The notes under the pieces: generated by a model
Seen by the model: the letters and a program-made list of their open reading frames with translations, nothing else
The model's database searches: none
Told to the model about the DNA's origin: nothing
Part shown: positions 45,663 to 54,399 of the stretch, one piece after another
Position numbering within the stretch: the stretch's first letter is position 1
Layout of the letters: each line of letters starts with the position of its first letter
Made by a program: the position numbers and the translations under genes
NCBI RefSeq assembly: GCF_013393905.1
Contig: NZ_CP040272.1
Location: 930,001 to 994,000 of the forward strand
DNA length: 64,000 bases
Origin: Nostoc sp. C052
GTDB lineage: Bacteria > Cyanobacteriota > Cyanobacteriia > Cyanobacteriales > Nostocaceae
Direction: 5' to 3'

Positions 45663-45768
45663 GCCCGTCGTAGACATCGCAGTAAAAGAAGTAGACTGTT
45701 GTTGCGATCGTCTTTAGGAATTATTTGTGAGATGGACAAGAAGTAGACGTTGTTGCGATCGCTAGTTA

Positions 45769-46830
45769 CAGCAGTTTGTGATCAAAAGCGCCACAAGAAG
45801 AGTTATCTAAATAGGCTCAAAAAAGAGACCGCAATGATTAAACCAATTTAGAGCATTATCGTCAGTAATGGCATTAACAGCCATAGTTATTGCAACATCT
45901 AGAGCATCGAATGTTCGAGTTTTAGCACCAACGTTGAATTTCTTTTAGCTTTGACCAACATAACTCAATTGGCGATAAATCAGGTGAATATGGAGGCAAA
46001 AACTTAACCTTTGAGCCAACAGATTCTATTAAAGATTTTGCAGTTGCAGCATAATGAGCGGGTAAATTGTCCATGACTATAATTGCTCCAATCCATAACT
46101 GAGGTAGTAATATTTGCTCAATAAAAACTAAAAAGCTAGCAGTGTTCAGACTACCTGGAAAAGTCATAGTGGCAATTAATCCCTCATCACTCATAGCCCC
46201 AATTACGGTGATGTTTTTGCCTTTATTACCTGGTCGCTCATCATAGATTCTTCCGCCGTCAATTCCTCTGGCATAATGTCTTGTCATAGACAGATTTACA
46301 CCTGTTTCATCAATAAATATCAGGTTTTTGACATCTATCGTATCTAGCCAAAGTCGAAATTCATAGCGCAATTTTTGTACTCTTTCTGTAGTTTGCTCAG
46401 TCGATACTAAAGTTTTTTTTCCGATTTAATTTTAAGCGTTTAAGAGTGCGGGATAAACTGGATATACTTACGTCTATTTCTGTGCGCTCTTTTATGGCTT
46501 CTTGAATTTCTCGCAAATATATATCGCTTTGCTCTGTCACGATTACCTTTAACAATTCTTGCTCAATACTATTAAGCTTCGAGCGGCGGTCTCCTCCTTG
46601 GGGTCTGGCAGCAATCTCTGCCGTCTCTCGATACCGGCATAAAAAGTCACGAATAAAAGACAAACTGACTTTAAATCGTTTTGCTAATTCCCTTTGCCTG
46701 CCTTCTTTGTTTTGCCACGCACTTAATATCTTTTGTCGTAAGTCAATTGAATATGCTGCCATCTTTAAATACTATTCTTTACATTTTTACAGTTTACGAG
46801 CTTTGTGGTGGGTTTGATATCAAATTGCTG
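45769..46830 (-). mobile_element. IS630-type insertion sequence flanked by TA
   Basis: Imperfect 28-bp terminal inverted repeats: CAGCAGTTTGTGATCAAA... (45769-45796) and the reverse complement of 46803-46830 (CAGCAATTTGATATCAAA...). Each outer end is followed by TA (45767-45768 and 46831-46832), the IS630 target duplication. Size 1062 bp. Confidence 0.88.
45807..46762 (-). pseudogene. IS630 transposase, two frame breaks
   Basis: Part 1 (46397-46762) is the helix-turn-helix half: MAAYSIDLRQKILSAWQNKE, ELAKRFKVSLSFIRDFLCRY. It meets an eight-A run (reverse strand, 46413-46420), where a frame change leads to KTLVSTEQTTERVQKLRYEF. Part 2 (45922-46371) holds the DDE half: LIFIDETGVNLSMTR, AIIVMDNLPAHY and FLPPYSPDLSPIELCWSKLK. 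A second shift near 45935 is needed to reach GAKTRTFDALDVAITMAVNA and the normal end FNHCGLFFEPI. The A-run shift may be programmed slippage, common in IS elements; the second looks like a true mutation. Confidence 0.88.
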
Positions 46831-46975
46831 TAAGTTTAACTTTTATCACTCTGACCTCATAAAAAAACACTGCATATTTAGGGATTTTATAATTGCGATG
46901 TCTACGACGAGCTACGCCTACGCCCTCACTCAGCAATAAACTAGGCGATGTCTACGAAATTGAAGCACATAACAA

Positions 46976-47857
46976 TTAGATGTATGGCTTCAAATAGCAA
47001 CGCTCACGCCGACTCAAATGATCGGCTAGTTCAGTGAGCCTATTTTGTATATCGTTTGGTAAACTGTCAAACTGATTTGGAAACTCCATTAGAGTAAGAA
47101 ATCGCTTGCATAGCTTCATACTCTGACGGCACTCATATTTGATTTCTTTTACTTCAACTAATGCTTCAAAAGTTAATGACTCACTTAAAATTAGTGTACT
47201 TATGTAAAGGGCAAAAAACGTAGCTTGCAAAGTGTTTGAGGCTTCCCAATAGGAATAATGTATGTCATCATCCTCTCGATAATTGCCAGAAGCAACCATA
47301 TTAGGGTGAGTATGCTCACTCAGGAATGGAAACATGATTGTATGAACTGCTTGATCATACTTATACTTGCTTCGAGAAACTAAAGTTGATATACCTATAC
47401 CATAGGATAAAGTTTCGCCAGTTTCAGTATCTATAACTTGATTTGATAACTTTCGTCCTTTTTGAGAAACTGGATGCTGTAAGCGCCCTGTATAAAGACC
47501 AATTTTCTTATGCACAAAATCGTCTATATTCTCTGGGTTTTGGATCACATATATGATGTGCAGATAGTTTTCATAGACGCTACGTAATAAGCTCATCGCA
47601 TCTTCAGGTAGTTGATTCTCAAGGAGAATTGATACAGCCATCAAGCTTTTACACGCTTTGGTAAAACAGTAAAATACATAATCATGTACAACATACTCTT
47701 GAGAAAAATTATTGTCCATAATTGCGTCAACTGTGCCATATTCAAAAACAATACTTTGACAAAGATTAATTTGTTCATTGAGCTTTCGTTTGAAAGCTGT
47801 TAATAATCTGAGTAGTGCTGTTTTTTTACGTATATTTGACGAGTCTGTGTCAGTCAT
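46976..47857 (-). CDS. DUF5677-like protein
   Basis: 293 residues, mostly helical: LLTAFKRKLNEQINLCQSIV, DYVFYCFTKACKSLMAVSIL, then LLRSVYENYLHIIYVIQNPE, and a conserved-looking HTHPNMVASGNYREDD. The ARS/LLR-S-x-YE pattern followed by a late H-x-H segment is what I associate with DUF5677, a family of unknown function often found on mobile DNA. No membrane helix or signal. It is encoded on the nifD element, downstream of the IS copy. Function unknown. Confidence 0.65.
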   Translation of the reverse strand: MTDTDSSNIRKKTALLRLLTAFKRKLNEQINLCQSIVFEYGTVDAIMDNNFSQEYVVHDYVFYCFTKACKSLMAVSILLENQLPEDAMSLLRSVYENYLHIIYVIQNPENIDDFVHKKIGLYTGRLQHPVSQKGRKLSNQVIDTETGETLSYGIGISTLVSRSKYKYDQAVHTIMFPFLSEHTHPNMVASGNYREDDDIHYSYWEASNTLQATFFALYISTLILSESLTFEALVEVKEIKYECRQSMKLCKRFLTLMEFPNQFDSLPNDIQNRLTELADHLSRRERCYLKPYI

Positions 47858-48022
47858 TAGGTCTAACTTAAAAAGTGCTGCGACAAGAATTTATTATCAA
47901 AATCCGGCTTCTTCACAGGAGTAGGTGTCTATGCAACGCCCATAGATAAAATTGCACATACCTTTCGACTTCTCCCTATATTCAATTATTAGCGAGAAGC
48001 TGCAACACAACAGTGATGTTGC

Positions 48023-48946
48023 TTAATATACTTGAGGGACAAAGAACTGCTCATTACGTGGAGCGCGGACATAATCCTCAGCCACAGGTCTAGAGGGAAG
48101 CTCTAAGGGAGGAGGTGTCATGTCTTCGTAAGGAACTTTGCTCAACAAATGATGAATGCAGTTGAGCCGCGCCCGTCTTTTATCATCTGCTTCAATTGTA
48201 AACCAGGGGGCTTCTGGAATATTTGTGTAAGCAAACATGGTATCTTTGGCTTTGGAATATTCTACCCAGCGATCGCGTGATTCCAAATCCATTGGACTGA
48301 GTTTCCAGCGTCTTGCTGGATCGTGACTGCGAGAAAGAAAGCGTTTTTCTTGTTCTTCATCGCTGACGGAGAACCAGTACTTGATTAAAACAATGCCCGA
48401 TCGCACCAGCATTCGTTCAAATTCTGGGCAAGATTGCATGAATTCTTGATATTCTGCTTCGGTACAAAAACCCATCACCCGTTCAACTCCGGCTCGGTTG
48501 TACCAACTGCGATCGAAGAGGATAATTTCACCTGCTGCTGGAAGATGTTGCACGTAGCGCTGAAAATACCACTGAGTTTTTTCGCGATCAGAGGGGGTTC
48601 CCAGGGCAACTACACGACAGCCACGAGGATTGAGTGGATCGGCAATGCGCTTAATTACTCCTCCTTTGCCGGCAGCATCGCGCCCTTCAAATATGACGAC
48701 AACCCGATAGCCGACGTGCTTAATCCAGTATTGCATTTTGACTAGTTCAATCTGGAGTTGCTCTAGTTCAGTCTCAAAAGTCTTTTTGGGAATTTTTTTG
48801 GCAAAAGCTTCTGTGCTACCATCAAAAATTCGTTTGGATTTCTTAGATTTTTTCTTGTCTTTTATCTTTACTAGGCTTTCTCTTAAGTCTGTAGCGGGTT
48901 GAGCTAGATCATTATTTTGTTGGTTTTTAACTTCATCAATTGACAT
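48023..48946 (-). CDS. ppk2: Polyphosphate kinase 2
   Basis: 307 residues. PPK2 uses polyphosphate to phosphorylate nucleoside diphosphates, or runs in reverse. Walker A VVIFEGRDAAGKGGVIKRIA, Walker B-like IILFDRSWYNRAGVERVMGF and the lid KRFLSRSHDPARRWKLSPMD are all present. The N-terminal ~50 residues are a lysine-rich extension (IKDKKKSKKSKRIFDG). Single-domain type near 300 residues. Unusual cargo for an excision element but intact. Downstream are no partner genes; upstream (49015-49112) lies a MITE. Confidence 0.95.
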   Translation of the reverse strand: MSIDEVKNQQNNDLAQPATDLRESLVKIKDKKKSKKSKRIFDGSTEAFAKKIPKKTFETELEQLQIELVKMQYWIKHVGYRVVVIFEGRDAAGKGGVIKRIADPLNPRGCRVVALGTPSDREKTQWYFQRYVQHLPAAGEIILFDRSWYNRAGVERVMGFCTEAEYQEFMQSCPEFERMLVRSGIVLIKYWFSVSDEEQEKRFLSRSHDPARRWKLSPMDLESRDRWVEYSKAKDTMFAYTNIPEAPWFTIEADDKRRARLNCIHHLLSKVPYEDMTPPPLELPSRPVAEDYVRAPRNEQFFVPQVY

Positions 48947-49018
48947 TACAGCTATTCCATGCTAACTAATTGGCATAATTAGAGTTTACCTATGTTTATC
49001 TATAAAATGTATACCTTA

Positions 49019-49108
49019 CAGCAGTTTTCATGTATTTGAACCACATCTATCGTAGGGGCACAGCAATGCTGTTCCCTACCGCGTGGTCTATTTACTTGAA
49101 AATAGCTG
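49019..49108. mobile_element. 90-bp MITE related to the IS630 ends
   Basis: Terminal repeats CAGCAGTTTTCATGTATTTG (from 49019) and the inverse of ACTTGAAAATAGCTG (to 49108), each followed by TA, with a central palindrome GTAGGGGCACAGCA/TGCTGTTCCCTAC. The outer TA and CAGC start are shared with the IS630 copy at 45769. Confidence 0.75.
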
Positions 49109-49130
49109 TAAGATATGCGATCGCACGTCT

Positions 49131-49778
49131 TTAACTTTTTGAGTTTTTCAGTAGTAGTTGACAACCACACGAGAACGGGTTTGGACTTTCAATGCGATCG
49201 TCTGCAAGTACTTCAATGGTCAGCTGACTGTTGTAAATCAATTCGTCGTAATCCATCAAAGCATCCCACTTGATCTTGCCAGTTGGGAAGCCTAGCTGTG
49301 AAGCAGCATCAGATATTAACTCTTGCCATTTCTGAACTTCTGGATCTTGCGATTTGCAGTAATCGAGAATGGCAATCAATGCACCAGGCTTAGTAACTCG
49401 TAAAATCTCTGCAAGAGCGCGGACTGGATCGCTAACGACACAGAGGGTAAATCCCGACGCTGCGGCATCAAAGCTATTATCAGGAAAATCCAGATTGCAG
49501 AGATCCGATACCTTGAAGGTGATGTCTGCGGATACGCATTTTTTACGTGCTTCATCCATCATTTTATGAGAAAGATCGACAGCGACGACATGCACACCTT
49601 CAGGATAGGCTGGAAGATTAAGACCAGTTCCTACCGCCGCATCCAGTACGGTTTGTCCGGGCTTCAGCTGCAAGGAAGCAATTAGGGGTTCGCGTTCGAT
49701 GTGCCAGTAACGCTTTAAAATTGCGTCATAATCCAATGCTCCTTGATCGTAGGTTTCAATTACCTGATGTATCTGCAT
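49131..49778 (-). CDS. Class I SAM-dependent methyltransferase
   Basis: 215 residues of the UbiE/Methyltransf_11 type. Motif I LDAAVGTGLNLPAYP (E/D-x-G-x-G-x-N variant), motif II VVAVDLSHKMMDEARKKC, then ITFKVSDLCNLDFPDNSFDA and TKPGALIAILDYCKS. Substrate unknown; the YDQGALDYDAILKRYWHIER start resembles methyltransferases acting on small or lipid molecules. Encoded on the nifD element. ATG 49778 has no strong Shine-Dalgarno sequence. Confidence 0.88.
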   Translation of the reverse strand: MQIHQVIETYDQGALDYDAILKRYWHIEREPLIASLQLKPGQTVLDAAVGTGLNLPAYPEGVHVVAVDLSHKMMDEARKKCVSADITFKVSDLCNLDFPDNSFDAAASGFTLCVVSDPVRALAEILRVTKPGALIAILDYCKSQDPEVQKWQELISDAASQLGFPTGKIKWDALMDYDELIYNSQLTIEVLADDRIESPNPFSCGCQLLLKNSKS

Positions 49779-49927
49779 AGATTTTTTAGACTACTTCTTT
49801 TAAGTATCTGTTCAGATGGCGGTGTGTTAACGCCCAAACCTTGTATATTATAGTACTACTTAGATGACTTGACAATTGTATTTATACGCTCTCCAGGCTA
49901 GGCATAATTAAAATAATTCGTAATTTG

Positions 49928-52123
49928 TTAAACCACTGCATGAACTTTCAAGCAGAGAGGGATTTGAATGATAAACTCGGTTCCTTGTCCAGCAGTTGAG
50001 AAGCACTCCAGTTTACCGCCATGTTTTTCTGTGATGATTTGGTAGCTGATGGACATACCCATTCCAGTGCCTTTACCCACGGGTTTGGTGGTAAAAAAGG
50101 GATCGAATATTCGTTGCTGAAATTCTTGAGAAATACCAACTCCATTATCCGCGATCGCTATTTCTACCCATCTGGAATTAATTACCGATGTACGAATCTT
50201 AATCCGACTGGGATGATCATTGATTTCCTGATAGGTATACTTAGTATTATTTTCTTCTAAGGCATCAATTGCATTCACTAAAATATTCATAAATACCTGA
50301 TTGAGTTGCCCAGCATAGCATTCTACTAAAGGTACAGAACCGTAGTCTTTGATCACCTCAATTTCAGGTTGTTCTGGTTTAGCTTTGAGACGATGTTGCA
50401 AAATCATCAAGGTACTGTCGATGCCCTCATGAATATCAACACTTTTGAATTCTGCTTCGTCGATACGCGAGAAGTTACGCAGAGATAGTACAATTTGGCG
50501 AATGCGCTCGGTTCCCACTTTCATAGAAGACAACATTTTTGGCAAGTCTTCTTGTAAAAACTCCAAATCGATGTTTTCGGCAACGGTTTGAATTTCAGCC
50601 GCCGGATTGGGATTATATTGCTGATACAATTGCACAAATGCTAATAAATCTTGGGTATATTCCTCTACATGGGCGAGGTTGCCATGAATAAAGTTGACTG
50701 GATTATTAATTTCGTGTGCGACTCCAGCGACTAGTTGTCCTAGACTAGACATTTTTTCACTTTGAATAACTTGAGATTGAGTACGTTGCAATTCTCCTAA
50801 GGCATTTTTGAGTTCAGTAGTGCGTTCTTCTACCCGATATTCTAGTTCTTCTTTGCTTTTCTCTAATGCACTAAACGATTCGTGCAATTGTCCTGCCATG
50901 TGGTTGAAAGAGTTAGACAGGGTATTAAGTTCTTGAATGCCGCTAGTTTCTACTGTTTGAGCTAAATTACCAGATGCCATTGCCTCACTTGCCCGATTCA
51001 GGCGCAGAATTGGGCGTACAATCCAATGGGAAGTAAACACACCCATTACTGAGGCAATGCCTAATGCACCTAAACAAAGCGTGATCGTGGTACGTGTGTT
51101 GGAGTTAATTTGCGCCATGAATGCGTCTTCTGGCACACTCACAACCATCAGCCAATTTAAGCCATACTTATCACGCCAAGGTACAACATTGACAAAATGC
51201 CGTTTTCCTTGCACCTCAAGTTGAAAATCTCTATCTTTGTTGATAGACCTAAATTCAGAGGTTTGGAGGTTTCTGGCAATGTTCTGGATGAGTGGATCGG
51301 AACTGTTAATCGCCCGCAATCGCCGGATTTCTTGATTGACGAGGAGAAAAGGTTTCTCTGTACCAGAACTGGCGATTAATGTGCCATCGCGCTCCAAAAG
51401 GAACACCCGCCCAGACTGACTAATATTCAAACTGCGTAAAAAATCGCTGAGTTTCAGCAGATGGATATCGCAGGCAATCATGCCTAGTAAGCGATTTTGC
51501 GTATCATAAATGGGACGACTGGCAGAAGCAGCTATGTAAGGGCCAGTAGGATAATTTCCAGTTATAATCTTTGCCCAAATAGGTTTACCAGCAGCGATGG
51601 GTTGAGTATACCAAGATTCCTTGAAATTGTTCCAATCCCATCGAGCATTAACCTGAGTTCGATTACCTTGATTATCTGTGGCATAAGTGACAGTATTATT
51701 GGGAAGTTTGGCAGTCCAATCATCAATGGTGATCGTCTTGCCGTCATAACGAGCGGCTCCAAGACCCTCACCTGTTGTTAGTCCGATACCAATATAAGTC
51801 AGATCATAAGCCTGCATCTGATCCCAGAAATACTTGCCTAGGGTTTGGCGATCGCGTACATCCAAGAGTCCCCTATGGATAGCATCTGCATTGATCTGAT
51901 TCAGGGTTTGCGGAATAGAAAGATAAGACTTTAGGTGTTCATCCACTACCTCAGTTGTGCGATCTATCAACTGTCCTGCTAGATCGTTAACTGCTCTTTG
52001 CCCATTTTTAAAGGACAAATAACCCACTAAACTGACCGCTCCAAAAATTTGGATCAGGAAGGGAACAACAAGAACAATCTGTAACGGGAACGCTTTACCT
52101 TTACTGAGATAGTGGATCTTCAT
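49928..52123 (-). CDS. Hybrid-free sensor histidine kinase with Cache and HAMP domains
   Basis: 731 residues. Membrane helix 1 (about 15-37, LQIVLVVPFLIQIFGAVSLV), a double-Cache extracellular sensor (YDLTYIGIGLTTGEGLGAAR, YIAASASRPIYDTQNRLLGM), membrane helix 2 (about 345-370), HAMP, a coiled coil, then the HisKA domain with SLGQLVAGVAHEINNPVNFI (His ~469) and HATPase boxes IAIADNGVGISQEFQQRIFD and KPVGKGTGMGMSISYQI. It senses a small external ligand and phosphorylates an unlinked response regulator; none is adjacent. Full length and intact inside the nifD element. Confidence 0.94.
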   Translation of the reverse strand: MKIHYLSKGKAFPLQIVLVVPFLIQIFGAVSLVGYLSFKNGQRAVNDLAGQLIDRTTEVVDEHLKSYLSIPQTLNQINADAIHRGLLDVRDRQTLGKYFWDQMQAYDLTYIGIGLTTGEGLGAARYDGKTITIDDWTAKLPNNTVTYATDNQGNRTQVNARWDWNNFKESWYTQPIAAGKPIWAKIITGNYPTGPYIAASASRPIYDTQNRLLGMIACDIHLLKLSDFLRSLNISQSGRVFLLERDGTLIASSGTEKPFLLVNQEIRRLRAINSSDPLIQNIARNLQTSEFRSINKDRDFQLEVQGKRHFVNVVPWRDKYGLNWLMVVSVPEDAFMAQINSNTRTTITLCLGALGIASVMGVFTSHWIVRPILRLNRASEAMASGNLAQTVETSGIQELNTLSNSFNHMAGQLHESFSALEKSKEELEYRVEERTTELKNALGELQRTQSQVIQSEKMSSLGQLVAGVAHEINNPVNFIHGNLAHVEEYTQDLLAFVQLYQQYNPNPAAEIQTVAENIDLEFLQEDLPKMLSSMKVGTERIRQIVLSLRNFSRIDEAEFKSVDIHEGIDSTLMILQHRLKAKPEQPEIEVIKDYGSVPLVECYAGQLNQVFMNILVNAIDALEENNTKYTYQEINDHPSRIKIRTSVINSRWVEIAIADNGVGISQEFQQRIFDPFFTTKPVGKGTGMGMSISYQIITEKHGGKLECFSTAGQGTEFIIQIPLCLKVHAVV

Positions 52124-52890
52124 TGCTGGAAGCTGAAAGCTTTGCTAATTTTATTTACTTCTATAGTTCCCAAGATGTCCACATATTTACCTTTGTTTAA
52201 ATTTTTTCAAATCGAGGACACTATGGTAGTGCTTTGTAGCAAAGTGCAAAACACTGTCATACAGCGGTTCTCGTTTGGATGCAATACATTGACCTTTCTC
52301 CTAAAAGGTTACGGTGTACACACAAGTGTATACAGACGTAGGTTGGGCGGAGCAGAGCGCAACCCAACAGAGATCAATACGGCTCGGTTAAGGTTTTTTG
52401 ATGGAAATTGTAGAGTGCAAAGATCCTAGAAATTATTGTAGAGCCGGCGATTCATCGCGTCTCTTGTCTTAACCGAACAGTATTGCAGTAGATATCAGGA
52501 TGTTGGGTTACGCAAAGCCTCCACCCAACCCAATAATTGTTGGTTAACGGGAAAAGGGGAAGGGGAAAAGGGAAAGAAAAAACCTTTAACCCTTCCCCTT
52601 TAAGCTTTTCCCCAAACCAAATTCTGAGTTCAAAATGCAAAACCCGAGTAGTATTGCCACCCAACCTACAATTTTTTTGCAACATTTTAGCCTTGCCACA
52701 CCAATAGGTATTTCCAGTTGCAGACTGGGAACAAGGTAAATATATTCAAAGATGTTTGTAAAGTGTAATTTATAATTCTGAGAAAGATTTTTTGAGATTC
52801 ACCGGATTTTATATATTTTTGCAGAATAATAGCTCATCTACGTCATTTTTTGTCTTCGCTACATTAGATTTAGCTATAAAGGAAATGTTG
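52124..52890. repeat. Nest of dispersed repeats
   Basis: Contains, in order, TACAGCGGTTCTCGTTTGGA (52266), CGTAGGTTGGGCGGAGC (52340), GTAGAGCCGGCGATTCATCG (52439), TGTTGGGTTACGCAAAGCCT (52501) and the GGGGAAAAGGGGAAGGGG hairpin (~52545-52615). Each block recurs elsewhere in the window. No gene is supported. Confidence 0.75.
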
Positions 52891-54084
52891 ATGACAACAC
52901 AATTTTTTCGTGGAATTAATTATACTGAACAAGTTATTTCAGATAATAATCAAAAAATTTTAGGTACTGCTAATCCAGACTGGTTGATTGTAGAAGGTAA
53001 CAAAAATGTTGTGACTACGGGAAATGACAACGATGTTGTCTTACTAGGGAGAAAGGTAGATTCAATTTTTAATTTTGATTCTAGCATTTTTAGTGGTCAG
53101 GTTTTGCAAACTAGTCCACTGCCTTGTAGTTCTAGTGATTTTGATGCAATTGTTCGAACTGGAGCAGGAGATGATTACGTCAGTTTAGGATCAGGCAATT
53201 ACACAATTTCTTTGGGCCGTGGAAACAACTTTTTAGACGATTATGGTGGAAATTATCTATTCGATACTGATGGTAATATTATTGGCTTAGAGTCAATTTC
53301 TAAGTTAGTTGTTTCAGCCGGATCGGGCGATGATATTTTCTCTTTAAGTGGATTTTCTAACCGAACCATTAATGCCGGAAAGGGTAATAACTTAATTTTG
53401 CTGGGAAGCGGAGATGCTAACATCAATACAGGCTCAGGAAATGATGTTATTAGCAGTGATGCTTCAATATTGACTTATATTTTTGACGCAAAATTACCAT
53501 CATATAACCAGACTATCAAAGCTGGGAATGGTGATAATCAGATTGCTGTTGTTCCTTATGGCGAAACCACAATTCAAACCGGTAGCGGTGATGATTTTAT
53601 TCTTGCTGCTGGAATCTCTAACTCAAGTTCTGCAAAAATTTTTGCAGGTAATGGCAATAACACAATTGTTACAAATGATACGAATAGTACTATTAGGTCT
53701 GGCTCAGGTAATGACTTAATTTTTGCTGGTTCAGGTGATGACACTATCTATAGTGGAAATGGAAATGATGTAATCAATCTGCGAGGAGAAACGGTTTGTC
53801 TGCCAAATTCTTTAAGTAAAGATACAAACCTGTTTGGTTCATCTATTGAAGTAAGAGGCGGGGGGAATGATACAGTCTACTTGGGTCAAAAGAGAGATAC
53901 AGATACAATAATTTTGGGAAGTAGTGGCTTTGCTACTATTTATGGCTTTGGTAGCAACGATCGCTTAAATGTCAGTGGTTTAAATGCCAGCTTCAGCCAG
54001 GTAGGAAATGATACGCTAATTAGTTCATGTAGTGGTTCTTTGGGAATTATCAAAGGGTATACAGGTTCAATAAATTTGGGGTAA
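52891..54084 (+). CDS. RTX-like calcium-binding repeat protein
   Basis: 397 residues from ATG 52891, chosen because AAGGA (52879-52883) stands 7 bases upstream; an earlier TTG would add 33 residues with no ribosome site. The chain is a string of nonapeptide-like repeats: RTGAGDDYVSLGSGNYTISL, SAGSGDDIFSLSG, NTGSGNDVISS, QTGSGDDFILAAG, FAGSGDDTIYSGNGNDVINL. These form Ca2+-stabilised parallel beta rolls in exported RTX proteins. The N-terminus lacks a signal peptide, typical of type I secretion. It ends without an enzyme domain, so it may be a surface or structural protein. A strong terminator follows. Confidence 0.85.
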   Translation: MTTQFFRGINYTEQVISDNNQKILGTANPDWLIVEGNKNVVTTGNDNDVVLLGRKVDSIFNFDSSIFSGQVLQTSPLPCSSSDFDAIVRTGAGDDYVSLGSGNYTISLGRGNNFLDDYGGNYLFDTDGNIIGLESISKLVVSAGSGDDIFSLSGFSNRTINAGKGNNLILLGSGDANINTGSGNDVISSDASILTYIFDAKLPSYNQTIKAGNGDNQIAVVPYGETTIQTGSGDDFILAAGISNSSSAKIFAGNGNNTIVTNDTNSTIRSGSGNDLIFAGSGDDTIYSGNGNDVINLRGETVCLPNSLSKDTNLFGSSIEVRGGGNDTVYLGQKRDTDTIILGSSGFATIYGFGSNDRLNVSGLNASFSQVGNDTLISSCSGSLGIIKGYTGSINLG

Positions 54085-54143
54085 AGGTTGGAGTTGACGC
54101 GATCGCCTAGCTACATAAAATCTGTGAAAATCTAAAATAGAAT

Positions 54144-54184
54144 ATCCCCCAAACCCTTTTGAAATCAGGATTTGGGGGATTTTT
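54144..54184 (+). terminator. Rho-independent terminator after the RTX-like gene
   Basis: Perfect 10-bp stem ATCCCCCAAA (54144-54153) / TTTGGGGGAT (54171-54180), 17-base loop, followed by TTTT. Confidence 0.9.
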
Positions 54185-54399
54185 AGCACGGAAATTTTAT
54201 GTAGTGTATCAATTCAGGCGATCGCGTTTGTTTTTAGGATACATTATTGATGTAGTGTGTTACACAAGTGACAACTTACTCTACTAAATTGATACCATCA
54301 ACAAAGTAGGGGTAGCTCTCTTTCAGAGAGAAAGTAGCAACATGATTGCAAACGACATTACTAAATTTGCTTTTTAAATTTTTCAATTTGGAGTCATCT

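Larger units (their letters stand above)
45257..45705. repeat. Tandem duplication of about 222 bp with VapC tails
   Basis: Unit start TAAAAGAAGTAGACTGTTGT is at about 45257, 45480 and again (partial) at 45682. Each unit contains CTACGACGGGC-type repeats and a VapC-like 3' end. Copies differ by point changes and a short deletion. Confidence 0.85.

Noticed and set aside
53483..53719. A 78-codon plus-strand frame inside the RTX-like gene
   Set aside because: It is an alternate frame of the Gly/Asp repeat DNA.
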